This document shows positions 23,027 through 35,381 of a DNA stretch of 64,000 bases, piece after piece. The notes below the pieces were generated by a model. The model was not told where the DNA came from, made no database searches, and was given only the letters and a program-made list of their open reading frames with translations. The stretch's first letter is position 1. Every line of letters starts with the position of its first letter. The position numbers were made by a program, and so were the translations under genes. This DNA comes from Saccharomyces paradoxus (taxonomy: Eukaryota > Ascomycota > Saccharomycetes > Saccharomycetales > Saccharomycetaceae), in the NCBI RefSeq assembly GCF_002079055.1, contig NC_047491.1, forward strand, positions 248,001-312,000, written 5' to 3'.

Positions 23027-24595
23027 ATGCCTCTGAACGGCACTCAAAATTTCAATTATGAGCTTAAAGACCTTGAGTCCCGAGCTCACGATGCAAAGAC
23101 TCCTTCAACGAATGAATTCTATGATGACGTAGAATCGCACGGAACAGAAGAATTAGTTGAAACTAAACTGTCGGTTTTGAACAGGATCGCTGCTGGCCTA
23201 AGTGCCGAGACAAAGGGTATTGAACCGATTACAGAGGAAGAAAAAACGGATGATTCTATACTGAACGCTGCATCTATGTGGTTTTCAGCTAACATGGTTC
23301 TGCCTGCCTACGCCATTGGCGCCCTAGGACCTATGGTGTTTGATCTAAATTTTGGCCAAAGTGTTCTGGTCATCATTTTCTTCAACCTCTTAGGTTTGGT
23401 ATCAGTCGCCTTCTTTTCTGTTTTCGGTGCAGAACTGGGTCTAAGACAGATGGTTTTGTCCAGATATTTAGTTGGTAATATTGCAGCTAGAATCTTCTCT
23501 TTCATTAATTTTATTGCCTGTATTGGTTGGGGTATCGTTAACACAGTAGCAAGTTCGCAAGTTTTGAATATGGTTAACCCCGGTCATCAATGCCCTCTTT
23601 GGGCCGGTTGTATAGTCATTATTGGTGCTACTGTGATTGTAACTTTTTTCGGCTATGGAGTCATTCATGCTTACGAGAAATGGGCATGGGTACCAAATTT
23701 TGCCGTTTTTTTGGTAATTATTGCTCGTCTCGCAAGGTCTAAGAAATTTGTCCTTGGGGAATGGACATCTGGTCCCACTACTGCAGGTAACGTGCTTTCA
23801 TTTGGATCAACTGTTTATGGGTTTGCTGCAGGCTGGACAACATATGCCGCTGATTATACCGTCTATATGCCAAGGAAAACGAATAAGTATAAAATCTTCT
23901 TCTCACTTGTAGTCGGTTTAGCAACACCGTTATTTTTTACTATGATTCTTGGTGCTGCTGTGGCAATGGCCGCTGTCGGTGATCCAGCCTGGAAGACGTA
24001 TTATGATGAAAATTCGATAGGTGGTTTAACGTTTGCTGTTCTTGTTCCCAACTCTGTTCATGGATTCGGTCAGTTCTGTTGTGTGTTATTATCTTTGTCT
24101 ACTATCGCTAATAATGTTCCCAACATGTACACTATTGCTCTATCAGTGCAAGCCACATGGGAACCTCTTGCAAAAGTCCCAAGAGTTATTTGGACTTTAT
24201 TAGGTAATGCAGCCGCACTGGGTATTGCCATTCCTGCCTGCTACTATTTTTCTACCTTCATGAATTATTTTATGGATTCTATCGGATATTATTTGGCTAT
24301 CTATATTGCCATCGCATGTTCAGAGCATTTTATCTACAGGCGTTCCTTCAGTGCTTACAATGTTGATGATTGGGATAACTGGGAACGTCTACCTATCGGT
24401 ATCGCGGGTACTGCTGCCTTGATTGTGGGTGCCTTCGGTGTTGCATTGGGTATGTGTCAAACTTATTGGGTTGGCGAAATTGGGCGCTTAATTGGTGATT
24501 ATGGAGGTGACATTGGGTTTGAGTTGGGGTTAAGTTGGGCGTTTATTGTTTACAACATTGCTAGACCATTGGAGCTTAAGTACTTTGGTCGCTAA
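23027..24595 (+). CDS. FCY21: Fcy21, putative purine-cytosine permease
   Basis: Encodes 522 residues of the NCS1 permease family, the YER060W member. It resembles FCY2 strongly but the S. cerevisiae protein has not been shown to transport cytosine efficiently. Twelve membrane helices are expected after an N-terminal cytosolic stretch of about 85 residues; the core motifs LNFGQSVLVIIFFN and AAGWTTYAADYTVYMPRKTN are intact. The start used here is six codons downstream of the reference start, because the upstream codon is ATA in this genome. A 194-base tract near the 3' end is identical to FCY22. Confidence 0.94.
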   Translation: MPLNGTQNFNYELKDLESRAHDAKTPSTNEFYDDVESHGTEELVETKLSVLNRIAAGLSAETKGIEPITEEEKTDDSILNAASMWFSANMVLPAYAIGALGPMVFDLNFGQSVLVIIFFNLLGLVSVAFFSVFGAELGLRQMVLSRYLVGNIAARIFSFINFIACIGWGIVNTVASSQVLNMVNPGHQCPLWAGCIVIIGATVIVTFFGYGVIHAYEKWAWVPNFAVFLVIIARLARSKKFVLGEWTSGPTTAGNVLSFGSTVYGFAAGWTTYAADYTVYMPRKTNKYKIFFSLVVGLATPLFFTMILGAAVAMAAVGDPAWKTYYDENSIGGLTFAVLVPNSVHGFGQFCCVLLSLSTIANNVPNMYTIALSVQATWEPLAKVPRVIWTLLGNAAALGIAIPACYYFSTFMNYFMDSIGYYLAIYIAIACSEHFIYRRSFSAYNVDDWDNWERLPIGIAGTAALIVGAFGVALGMCQTYWVGEIGRLIGDYGGDIGFELGLSWAFIVYNIARPLELKYFGR

Positions 24596-25015
24596 GTAAA
24601 GCTAACTGATAGAGTTCGTTATTTTAGTATTCGTAATGTAACATAATTGACTCTAGTATGCAAATCATTAGGTAATAGCATGTAAATTACTGGAATTATT
24701 ACGACCTCGTTCGCTTCAGTTTACAACGTAATTCCGATAAGTATGTCACGTGACCATGGTTCTAATAGTTTCTTTTTGCCGTCATTGAATACTTTATGAG
24801 ACGTTGCATTATTTCTGTTTAGTCGATTATATGTCATTTCTAGTCTGGCGCAAGCGTAATCTATGCAGATGCCATGGCTGTAGTCATTTTCTTACTCAGG
24901 TGATTTGTAAACCAGACAAATATATAACACGGTAACCAAATTGTTTGTTATAAGACAGGCTTGATATTTGAAATGGAGGGTGCTTCGAAAAATACCTAAA
25001 GGATCGAAGAAAAAT
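24596..25015. promoter_or_regulatory. FCY22 upstream region with CACGTG
   Basis: 420 bases between tandem paralogues. A TCACGTGA palindrome (CACGTG core 24747-24752) lies about 265 bases upstream of the FCY22 ATG; Cbf1, Tye7 and Pho4 bind this core. The FCY22 frame stays open upstream to 24968 but has no ATG there. Confidence 0.5.
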
Positions 25016-26647
25016 ATGCCTCAAAAGTTAGCCATGTCAATGGCTGATACACGAGATGCGGGCCGTGAGCTTAAGGATCTCGAATCTGGAGTTCTTGACA
25101 CGAAGTCTTCTGCCGCTAATGTATACTATGAGGATGTAGAGTCGCATGTAACTAACGAATTTGTGGATGATAAGCTAGGATCGAACGGAACGCACAAATC
25201 AGTTTATAATAAACCATCCTTTTTCAATAGGATTGCGGCAGCTTTGAATGCGGAGACGAAGGGTATTGAACCAGTTACAGAGGACGAAAAAACTGATAAT
25301 TCGATACTCAATGCCGCCACTATATGGTTTTCAGCAAATATGGTCATTGTAGCCTACTCCGTAGGTGCCTTGGGCCCCCTGGTATTTAGTCTAAATTTCG
25401 GCCAAAGCGTTTTAATTATCATTTTTTTCAATATTATGGGTTTGATACCTGTCGCATTATTTTCACTTTTCGGGGTACAACTAGGTTTGAGACAGATGAT
25501 TCTATCCAGATATTTGGCTGGTAATATCACAGCAAGATTTTTCTCTCTTGTTAACGTTATTGCTTGCATCGGTTGGTGTGTTTTAAATATTTCGGTTTCC
25601 GCTCAACTGCTGAATATGGTGAATGAAGGTTCTGGTCATGTCTGTCCTCTTTGGGCTGGTTGTTTGATTATTGCTGGTGGTACCGTGCTTGTGACTTTTT
25701 TTGGTTATAGTGTCATTCATGCATACGAAAAATGGTCCTGGGTGCCCAACTTTGCTGCCTTTTTAGTCATTATTGCTCAACTATCGAGATCAGGAAAGTT
25801 TAAAGGAGGGGAATGGGTAGGAGGCGCAACTACTGCAGGTGGCGTTCTTTCTTTCGGTTCTGCCGTTTTTGGATCTGCTGCAGGTTGGGCAACATATGCA
25901 GCTGATTACACCGTTTATATGCCAAAGAACACGAGCAAATACAAGATTTTCTTTTCTGTAGCAGCCGGTCTAGCGTTCCCCTTATTTTTCACTATGATTC
26001 TTGGTGCTGCTTGTGGTATGGCTGCTCTTAATGATCCAACCTGGAAGGCATATTATGATAAAAATGCTATGGGTGGCGTTATATATGCTATTTTGGTCCC
26101 TAACTCTCTAAACGGGTTTGGTCAATTCTGTTGTGTTCTTCTGGCTCTTTCAACAGTCGCTAATAATGTCCCTGGAATGTATACTGTTGCTTTATCCGCC
26201 CAGGCTTTGTGGGCACCTTTGGCTAAAATCCCGAGAGTAGTCTGGACAATGGCTGCCAATGCTGCAACTTTAGGTATTTCCATTCCTGCTACCTATTACT
26301 TTGACGGTTTTATGGAAAATTTCATGGATTCTATCGGATATTATTTGGCTATCTATATTGCCATCGCATGTTCAGAGCATTTTATCTACAGGCGTTCCTT
26401 CAGTGCTTACAATGTTGATGATTGGGATAACTGGGAACGTCTACCTATCGGTATCGCGGGTACTGCTGCCTTGATTGTGGGTGCCTTCGGTGTTGCATTG
26501 GGTATGTGTCAAACTTACTGGGTTGGCGAGATCAGTCGTTTGATCGGAGAGTATGGTGGTGATATCGGGTTCGAGTTAGGCGGAAGTTGGGCATTCATCA
26601 TCTACAACATTGTAAGACCTTTAGAACTCAAATATTTCGGTCGGTAA
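25016..26647 (+). CDS. FCY22: Fcy22, putative purine-cytosine permease
   Basis: From the ATG at 25016 the product has 543 residues; in-frame ATGs six and eight codons later are alternatives. NCS1 family, the YER060W-A member, expected at the plasma membrane with twelve helices. A polar N-terminus of about 100 residues precedes WFSANMVIVAYSVGALGP. One segment (AAGWATYAADYTVYMPKNTS) differs slightly from Fcy2 in the substrate region. The gene looks like a mosaic: central parts match FCY2 nearly base for base, whereas a 3' part is identical to FCY21. Transport activity of the reference protein is poorly documented. Confidence 0.94.
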   Translation: MPQKLAMSMADTRDAGRELKDLESGVLDTKSSAANVYYEDVESHVTNEFVDDKLGSNGTHKSVYNKPSFFNRIAAALNAETKGIEPVTEDEKTDNSILNAATIWFSANMVIVAYSVGALGPLVFSLNFGQSVLIIIFFNIMGLIPVALFSLFGVQLGLRQMILSRYLAGNITARFFSLVNVIACIGWCVLNISVSAQLLNMVNEGSGHVCPLWAGCLIIAGGTVLVTFFGYSVIHAYEKWSWVPNFAAFLVIIAQLSRSGKFKGGEWVGGATTAGGVLSFGSAVFGSAAGWATYAADYTVYMPKNTSKYKIFFSVAAGLAFPLFFTMILGAACGMAALNDPTWKAYYDKNAMGGVIYAILVPNSLNGFGQFCCVLLALSTVANNVPGMYTVALSAQALWAPLAKIPRVVWTMAANAATLGISIPATYYFDGFMENFMDSIGYYLAIYIAIACSEHFIYRRSFSAYNVDDWDNWERLPIGIAGTAALIVGAFGVALGMCQTYWVGEISRLIGEYGGDIGFELGGSWAFIIYNIVRPLELKYFGR

Positions 26648-26799
26648 CTGGACTTAATTAATGAAAATTTTTACTTTTAATCCCAATCGCTAAAATGATT
26701 GGTTTTAATGGGTAAATTTTCGACATTCAATAGATAGCATATAATTCAAAAAGGATGAAAAAACGATTATAATGGGATATATATATAAGTTTAACAATA

Positions 26800-28128
26800 T
26801 CAACTTCCTTCCCATTTTTTGAAAAGAAGAGATGTGTTTACTCCTCCAAATCCGAAACTGTTGCATAATGCGTACTTTGGATTAGCTCCTTCTATAGGTT
26901 TATCTCTTATGAAATGCAGTTTATCTGTCTCTTTATTTTCTAAAGGCAATACATTGTTAAGGTTTAACGTATGCGGTAGTTTATCATCCCTCAGGGAACA
27001 AATTGTGAATACACTTTCTACAGCACCAGCTGCACCTAAAAGGTGGCCCATCGCACCTTTGTTACTTGATATGTACAATGGCTTGTTTTTGGACCTTCCT
27101 GGTAAAAGTGCTGACGTAACTGCTAAACACTCCGCTTTATCGCCTAGTAAAGTTGATGTAGCGTGAGCATTGACGTAGTCAACATCAGTTGGTTCTAATC
27201 TAGCCATTTTAAGAGCCATTTCTATGGCTCTTTTGGCACCATTTCCGTCAGCAGGAGGAGAGGTGATATGGCAGGCATCACTGCTTAAACCATAGCCCAC
27301 GAGTTCAGAAATTATATTTGCATTTCTCTTTTGAGCATGTTGTAAGGATTCCATAACAATCATTCCGCACCCTTCACCAAGTACGAACCCGGAACGCTGT
27401 GTATCAAAAGGCCTGGAAATTCCGTTAGTGGTAATAGACTTCGCCCTGATAAACCCTGCTAGACTTAGCGGATGCAAACTCGTCTCACTTGCACCAGCAA
27501 CGCAGATGTCTTGCATACCTAATCGGATGAAATTGAATGCATCGCCAATGGAATTATTACCTGTTGCGCACGCTGTGGAAACACTATGGGATAACCCTCT
27601 AAGGTTAAACTTAATGGAAACATTACCAGCTGCCATATTTGTAAGAATCTTAGGGACAAAATATGGATTTACTTTTTTATTTTCATTATGAAACTGAAGA
27701 GAAGTCTGGTATATGTCTTGAATAGATCCTATACCAGAACCTATTAGGCAGCCAAAATAATCCAAATCACATAAGGATGTATTGATGGTTATGTCATTTG
27801 GATTTAAGAGACCAGCATTATGAAGTGCTTCATAAGTTGTACGCACCGCTAATTTGATAAAGTTTGAGGTTCTTCTCTCATCCTGGCTAGTGAACAGCAG
27901 TTTATAAGTGGCTGAGTTTTCGTCATGAAAATCCTCTGGAATCTTCCCCACTGTTATCGTCGATGGAATACTTTTCTCTTTTGGTTTATAGTCCTTTTCA
28001 TAGTTGGATAAAGACGTGATCGGTATGAGTCCATTTTTGGAAGAGAGCAGATTCCTCCATGACTCATTTAATGATTTCCCCAACGGTGTTACACAGCCCA
28101 ACCCTGTAATAACAACTCTTCTTGACAT
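26800..28128 (-). CDS. CEM1: Cem1, mitochondrial beta-ketoacyl-ACP synthase
   Basis: Encodes 442 residues, recognised as Cem1 (YER061C), the condensing enzyme of mitochondrial type II fatty acid synthesis, which supplies octanoate for lipoic acid and supports respiration. The KAS II type catalytic triad is present: C187 in STACATGNN, H322 in NAHATST and H362 in GHLLGAAG. The N-terminus (MSRRVVITGLGCVTP) enters the thiolase fold directly, so the import signal overlaps the fold or is very short, as in the reference. The gene converges with FCY22 across about 150 bases. Confidence 0.96.
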   Translation of the reverse strand: MSRRVVITGLGCVTPLGKSLNESWRNLLSSKNGLIPITSLSNYEKDYKPKEKSIPSTITVGKIPEDFHDENSATYKLLFTSQDERRTSNFIKLAVRTTYEALHNAGLLNPNDITINTSLCDLDYFGCLIGSGIGSIQDIYQTSLQFHNENKKVNPYFVPKILTNMAAGNVSIKFNLRGLSHSVSTACATGNNSIGDAFNFIRLGMQDICVAGASETSLHPLSLAGFIRAKSITTNGISRPFDTQRSGFVLGEGCGMIVMESLQHAQKRNANIISELVGYGLSSDACHITSPPADGNGAKRAIEMALKMARLEPTDVDYVNAHATSTLLGDKAECLAVTSALLPGRSKNKPLYISSNKGAMGHLLGAAGAVESVFTICSLRDDKLPHTLNLNNVLPLENKETDKLHFIRDKPIEGANPKYALCNSFGFGGVNTSLLFKKWEGS

Positions 28129-28429
28129 TTCTTCCCTAGTAACCAGATATGGGTCCTTGTGGTATTGTCACTTACAAGTTGCTAATAGCCTGATAACGTT
28201 TAATGATCTCACTTCCTTTTTTTACCCTTTTATTTTTTCGAGCATGAGACAGAGTCAAAAATAATAGCACACTACATGTTTTAAAAAAATATATCTATCT
28301 ACGTATTAATTTAATCAATAAGAAGTGATTTTATAAAGGTGTCGTTTTTAGCATCATTACTTGTTTTTGTGGCGAATATAGAATTGGGCTGGATCTGAGA
28401 ATTATTAATAATATGGTTAGTTTAAAAGG
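28129..28429. other. CEM1 promoter and GPP2 3' region
   Basis: 301 bases between two minus-strand genes. AT-rich, with a T-rich block near 28217-28238. No named site was assigned and no gene is visible. Confidence 0.5.
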
Positions 28430-29182
28430 TTACCATTTCAAAAGATCGTCCTTAGCATACAAGTAGTCATCAAATATAAATTCAACTTCATCCGTTTCGG
28501 CATCGTAACCGCCAACTCTGATGGATTCATGGTTCTTAACAATGATGTCACAACCTTTTTCCTTTAGGAAGTCTAAATCGAAAGTAGTGGCAATACCAAT
28601 GATCTTACAACCGGCGGCCTTACCGGCGGCAATACCTGCTGGGGCGTCTTCAAAAACTACCACCTTGGATTTGGAAGGATCTTGTTCATTGATTGGATAT
28701 CCTAGGCCATTTCTACCTTTCAAATATGGTTCTGGATGAGGTTTACCTTGTTTGACATCATTAGCGGTAATGAAATACTTTGGTCTCCTGATTCCTAGAT
28801 GTTCAAACCATTTTTGAGCCATATCACGGGTACCAGAAGTTGCCACAGCCCATTTTTCTTTTGGTAGAGCGTTCAAAGCATTGCACAGCTTGACTGCACC
28901 TGGAACTTCAATGGACTTTTCACCGTACTTGACCGGAATTTCAGCTTCTAGTTTGTTAACATACTCTTCATTGGCAAAGTCCGGAGCAAACTTAGCAATG
29001 GCATCGTAAGTTCTCCAGCCATGTGAGACTTGGATAACATGCTCGGCATCGAAATAAGGCTTGTCCTTACCGAAGTCCCTCCAGAATGCAGCGATGGCTG
29101 GTTGAGAGATGATGATGGTACCGTCGACGTCGAACAAAGCGGCGTTAACTTTTAAAGATAAAGGTTTAGTAGTCAATCCCAT
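28430..29182 (-). CDS. GPP2: Gpp2 (Hor2), glycerol-3-phosphate phosphatase
   Basis: Encodes 250 residues, the reference length of YER062C (also HOR2). It removes phosphate from glycerol 3-phosphate in the cytosol, the last step of glycerol formation, and is induced by high osmolarity through Hog1. HAD-superfamily motifs are seen: the nucleophile D18 and D20 in LFDVDGTI, the threonine/serine motif II in VATSGT, and the acidic motif near VVFEDAPAGI. The paralogue is Gpp1. The upstream region carries AGGGG stress elements. The start is the first ATG of the frame. Confidence 0.97.
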   Translation of the reverse strand: MGLTTKPLSLKVNAALFDVDGTIIISQPAIAAFWRDFGKDKPYFDAEHVIQVSHGWRTYDAIAKFAPDFANEEYVNKLEAEIPVKYGEKSIEVPGAVKLCNALNALPKEKWAVATSGTRDMAQKWFEHLGIRRPKYFITANDVKQGKPHPEPYLKGRNGLGYPINEQDPSKSKVVVFEDAPAGIAAGKAAGCKIIGIATTFDLDFLKEKGCDIIVKNHESIRVGGYDAETDEVEFIFDDYLYAKDDLLKW

Positions 29183-30866
<1,684 letters not shown>

Positions 30867-31208
30867 TAAGTTAAGCCATTTTATGGAGATTTTTTTCATT
30901 CATGTTCTGTTTCTTCCCCAGTTTTAAACGACCGTAGTAGTTTGTATATGAAGGTGCAAAAATTGTTGCATATGTAAACATGTGTAGATTATTTTAAATA
31001 AATCTGTGTTATTATAACCAAAGTGTCGGAGGCTCATTGCATTACATACACAGCGACCATCGTCGTTGTAATATGCTAGTCAAAAAATGAGCAACGGAGT
31101 TCACAAACTAAACTTTTTTTGTGAAAGTCTCAATGTTTATAAAGGGATAATAAGCTATGATAAATAGTCTATAGTAATGCAGGTGGCGCCTGATGCAGAG
31201 GCGCCTAT
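30867..31208. other. THO1/VHR2 convergent stretch
   Basis: 342 bases between the 3' ends of THO1 and VHR2. It contains AT-rich polyadenylation-like sequence near 31000. No gene or repeat is seen. Confidence 0.55.
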
Positions 31209-32726
31209 TTATTTTGAAATAGTACTGAATGGTTCGGAAACCGTGGAATTTTCAATCTGCAATGAAATCGCGCTCAGCATCTTTAATCCGTCACCATCGT
31301 ATGTATTTGGCGCCTCTCTTAAAGGCAATGTAATAATAGTATTATTCGTCGACGTGATAGATGTCGTCACTCGAGACTCTCTTTTATCGGGACTGCTTGC
31401 ATCTTTCGTTGAAGAATGCACGCTCAAGGCGTCAGGTGTGGAGTTTGGCGTCATTGAAATCGGTTGTTTGTTAATACAAACCAGCGGGTATTGATGGAGC
31501 GTCATGTGATAGATAATTTCGTTGATAGGAGCCAGAGATGCATCGAATCCATAATCTTTCACAAGAGATCCTAATATGAGATTCAGCACTCTCACTTGAA
31601 TTTTTTCTTGTGGCAGATCAGCGAATAGTCTGCGAGTAGCAGGCATAAATAGCCTTTGCGATAGTATAGTCAAAAAATCGATTGATGATAACCGTTCAGT
31701 AAGATATTGCTTTGTGGAAGATGGTAAATGTGAAAAGCTGCTTTCTACTACAAAGGAGAGGGAAGCCATTAAGGAATGTTTGCCCAGTGTTTCTAAATTT
31801 GCGAAAGAATCCAGGTATTTTTCATCCTTAGAAATATCTAAGCATGTTCTTGAGTTATGTATCTTTGACAGGATGAGTTTTCTTAAATTGTTAGATATCA
31901 CGACTTTGCTTTGGCACCCTGTCTTTTCTGTTAAATTTGGCCTAATGAATTTATCTCTTTGAATTTGTTCGGGTAATGGAATAGCATTATTCACAATATC
32001 AATAATTATTGATTTGGCAATGAAGTCGTATTCTTGGTCACTTTCTGGTGGCTGAGCTTCCATATGAAACTTTTGTATTGTTTCATCCGCGCCAGGTGCA
32101 CATAGCGCTGTTGGATCATGAAGAAGCGACGCATTCTTCTTCAGTAAAGAGCGAACGTGAGTGGGTACAGGTGGAAGAGCGCGGCCATTCGAATAGGACA
32201 GCAATTTTGGTGATGTTATAGTATTAAGAGAAGGAGGAAGCCGCTCACTAGGTTCTTCTTTTACACTGGCTTCCTCATCAGAGCTCGATGCGTTAGAAGC
32301 TGAACAAGATCCCATGTTACTTGAGCTAGGGGGAGACAAAGGAATTTTTTGAACTTTTCCACTAGCAATTTTTTTCTTCGAGTCTAATAATTTCTTTTTG
32401 GAACGTTTCCTGTTTCTTCGCACCGATTGAACAGCAGCAGTAACCAGTTTTTCAAATTCTGCCGAAAATGTCTCAGGATACTCGAATTCGTTTCTTAGGA
32501 TGGTGGCTATTTGTTTTATATTATCGTCTTGCTCACTTGCTTTGTGCTGACTCAAGTCAAATGAATCAATGAGTTCTAGTCTTCTGCTAGAAAACTTTTT
32601 CCATTTCTTTTCATCACTAAAGTTTAACTGAGCTCTGATCTTATGTGTGGTACCATAACCAGCATATTTCCCTGCTTTATGGTCGCCTTCCAATTGAACT
32701 TTGGAGCTCCCTGTATCGTTAATCAT
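31209..32726 (-). CDS. VHR2: Vhr2, VHR1-family transcription factor
   Basis: Encodes 505 residues, recognised as Vhr2 (YER064C), a nuclear relative of Vhr1, the activator of biotin transport genes. The conserved family block is N-terminal, about residues 20-115: KYAGYGTTHKIRAQLNFS, then WKKFSSRRLELIDSFDLS, ending in a basic patch RRNRKRSKKK that can serve as a nuclear signal. The rest is Ser/Pro-rich with a conserved helical region around residues 330-420. The function of Vhr2 itself is less defined than that of Vhr1. The first ATG of the frame was used. Confidence 0.93.
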   Translation of the reverse strand: MINDTGSSKVQLEGDHKAGKYAGYGTTHKIRAQLNFSDEKKWKKFSSRRLELIDSFDLSQHKASEQDDNIKQIATILRNEFEYPETFSAEFEKLVTAAVQSVRRNRKRSKKKLLDSKKKIASGKVQKIPLSPPSSSNMGSCSASNASSSDEEASVKEEPSERLPPSLNTITSPKLLSYSNGRALPPVPTHVRSLLKKNASLLHDPTALCAPGADETIQKFHMEAQPPESDQEYDFIAKSIIIDIVNNAIPLPEQIQRDKFIRPNLTEKTGCQSKVVISNNLRKLILSKIHNSRTCLDISKDEKYLDSFANLETLGKHSLMASLSFVVESSFSHLPSSTKQYLTERLSSIDFLTILSQRLFMPATRRLFADLPQEKIQVRVLNLILGSLVKDYGFDASLAPINEIIYHMTLHQYPLVCINKQPISMTPNSTPDALSVHSSTKDASSPDKRESRVTTSITSTNNTIITLPLREAPNTYDGDGLKMLSAISLQIENSTVSEPFSTISK

Positions 32727-33707
32727 CTTGTAGTTTTTGCTATAACTCTAACTGTCTTATCTGAAATTTTTTCTTGTGGAGATGTGTGAGTATTTTTAAA
32801 GCTATATACAGCTGGAGGAATAGGGAAAGCAAGAACGCAAAATAGAACAAGAGCACCTGATCCGATTTGTGGCATCGATATAATGTATATATATATGTAT
32901 ATGTATATGTATGCGGCAGCTAAAAGATGACGAGTACTTTTTTAACGGGCACGTTATTTCTACAGAAAGCTTCTTCCTCCAAACACCTAGAAAAAAGAAA
33001 AGGGAGAACAAAGTGATTAATTTTGCCTCTCGAGTTCACTATGAAGTGGCACTATTTGTCACATTTTATTTTTCTTCATCCCGCGCTTGGCTTTCATAAG
33101 AAAAGTATGTAGGAGACCTGAGCTAGGAGTGCGAGGTAAGAGGCGTGTCAAAAAAAAACGCCTTTTGCTTTTTAGAAGAGCGGCAACAATTGCCGAACAG
33201 GTGGAATTTCTCGACAAGAGGCGGGGTAAACATTGGTTACCCGTTTTCATGTTCCTTAATATTCTGAATGATTTCCAAGATGACTAAGGTAATTTTTTCC
33301 CATGCGGTCGTGCCTTTTGCCTCGCCTGCACTTCACGGCACTAATGGGCGATGCTATGATTATGTTCGGGATTAGCTCGATTCAATCATTCGGGCACCAG
33401 ACGTGGGCCAGAAATGGCACTGGTTTATTTAGTCACCAGGAGAACAAAAAAGAGTCGACTCAGTCGTAGAAATTCTCGTTGACTCGTTTTTGCGACTAGA
33501 GAAAGGCATTCCAGCCGAAATTCCTTATACAGAAATAGTTACTGCCTTTAGTTGGAGTACAACAGGATAAAAGTCGTTAGATACTGCAGTAACGATGAGT
33601 TTAAATTTTTTAAGTACGCATGTTTATATATGAAAAAATATACATTGAGATTACGAATATATATACTTGTCAGAGAGCCCCGGAGGATTTAGTGGTCAAT
33701 TCATGCC
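32727..33707. other. VHR2 promoter and ICL1 3' region
   Basis: A 981-base gap. An alternating TA/TG tract lies near 32884-32910. A TGACTC core occurs at 33480-33485. Plus- and minus-strand frames of 60-69 codons overlap one another here and are not called. Confidence 0.5.
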
Positions 33708-35381
33708 CTACTTCTTTACTCCATTTTCTTTAAACTGGTCTTCAGTGACACCAGTACCCATAGCAGCTGTTGCGCTAACACCACCTTGAGCTAACTTCAA
33801 TAACCCATCAATGTACTCTGCACCGGACCATTTTTGATGTTTCAATACATCAACACCATCGTCCATTTCTCTCTGCTGAACATTCTGGGCGTAGGCTTTC
33901 ATCCCATCCTTGGCAAAATCACGAGAGAAGTTATGGACAGCCAAAGCATTAGTGTGCAAACCGGCTAATGTAATGAATTGCCAAATGTAACCTAGGTCAC
34001 CCAGTCTTTGAATGAAGGTATGTTGTTCATCAACAGACATGGCCTTTGGCCAGTTAAAGGATGGAGACAAATTATAAGCTAGCCATTGATCAGGGAATTT
34101 CTCTTTAACACCTTCAGCGAACTCCTTGGCCTGCTGGAAATCTGGATAGTTAGATTCCATCCATACCAAATCAGCATATGGAGCGAATGCACGAGCTCTC
34201 ATGACAGAACATTGTGTCCCACCTCTGTAACGGTACAATCCTTCCCTTACGCGTGGTAGTTCCCAGTCAAAGAAGATTTCGTGGCCAAGAATCTCTTTAG
34301 CGAGCTTTTTGGCTTGCCTATGGGATGTTTCAGTCAATGGACCCACTTTAGAGGTGAATTTTTTGATCAATTCTTGCTTATTTGGTAAGGCAGATCTTTC
34401 AATCTCATCAATTACGGCTTCATGGAATAACTTCAGTCCGGCGTCTCTGCACCATTTTTGTTCAATGTCAGCTAGTTCTTGTCCCGATGCACCACTCATT
34501 ATCGCGTTATTCAAAACTTCGGCAAATGGCTCAATATTTGGGTTGGTGGCACCGACAATAAAATAATGATCTCTAGTATCGATTGTTGAGCTAATCAAAG
34601 TGGCCGCTTCTGAATCAGTTCTAGCAACGACAATCAAATCTGAGTGCATGATGTCGGCACACATTCTAATAGTCACCAATCTGTTGATATGTTCCTGTAC
34701 GGGTATAACACATCTTCCTGCCATATGTCCACATTTCTTATTTGTGGATGTCTGATCTTCCATGTGGATCCCTGCAGCACCACGTTCAATAAACATCTTG
34801 GTCAATTTGAAGACTGCGGTCAAACCACCATGGCCCGCGTCTGCGTCAGCTACAATTGGCGTTAGATAGTCAATTGGGGCTCCCATCTCATCAAGTTCTT
34901 CCTGAGATTTAGCCTTTGAACGGGCTTCTAGTTGTTTCCTGTCATGAAACAATTGAGCCTTGAACAAATGTTCCACTTTGTTTGGAACAGTGTCCATTGG
35001 ATAATCAGCTAGGTCTGGGCCAGGTTCATTTGAGGTGGAAGCGGTTGATGAACACTGCCAACCAGAAATATAGATGGTGTCTAAGTATTTCGCCATTTGA
35101 GAAATCTGGACAGGATCTAGGGCACCGAAAGTTTTAGAGACTGTACCCTCATTGTGATGCTTTTCCAATACCTTAAATAATTTTCTGGCCATAACTGAAG
35201 ATGGGTATTCAATTGGCGGGAATGTCCCACGTCTAGCAGCTATATCTCTGGCCGAGTAACCTCTTTTGGTCTTACTCCAACGTGAGTCAGACCACCATTT
35301 GTCGATATCGGCAGCATCTGCATCCAATTTTGCTTGCAATACTGCGAAATCGTTCTTCGTATTTCCAACGGGGATAGGCAT
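33708..35381 (-). CDS. ICL1: Icl1, isocitrate lyase
   Basis: Encodes 557 residues, the reference length of YER065C. It splits isocitrate into glyoxylate and succinate, the first glyoxylate-cycle step, in the cytosol during growth on two-carbon sources. The signature KKCGHMAGR holds the catalytic C217. The PEP-mutase-like barrel core is seen in [11 protein letters not shown] and VARTDSEA. Thr53, the reported regulatory phosphosite that precedes glucose-induced inactivation, is present in RRGTFPP. The long insert typical of eukaryotic enzymes lies in the middle. A CSRE upstream and a TATA box at 35525 fit strong glucose repression. Confidence 0.98.
   Translation of the reverse strand: MPIPVGNTKNDFAVLQAKLDADAADIDKWWSDSRWSKTKRGYSARDIAARRGTFPPIEYPSSVMARKLFKVLEKHHNEGTVSKTFGALDPVQISQMAKYLDTIYISGWQCSSTASTSNEPGPDLADYPMDTVPNKVEHLFKAQLFHDRKQLEARSKAKSQEELDEMGAPIDYLTPIVADADAGHGGLTAVFKLTKMFIERGAAGIHMEDQTSTNKKCGHMAGRCVIPVQEHINRLVTIRMCADIMHSDLIVVARTDSEAATLISSTIDTRDHYFIVGATNPNIEPFAEVLNNAIMSGASGQELADIEQKWCRDAGLKLFHEAVIDEIERSALPNKQELIKKFTSKVGPLTETSHRQAKKLAKEILGHEIFFDWELPRVREGLYRYRGGTQCSVMRARAFAPYADLVWMESNYPDFQQAKEFAEGVKEKFPDQWLAYNLSPSFNWPKAMSVDEQHTFIQRLGDLGYIWQFITLAGLHTNALAVHNFSRDFAKDGMKAYAQNVQQREMDDGVDVLKHQKWSGAEYIDGLLKLAQGGVSATAAMGTGVTEDQFKENGVKK

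Noticed and set aside
24968-25015. Upstream start for FCY22 at 24968
   Set aside because: That codon is TTG; the first ATG in the frame is at 25016.
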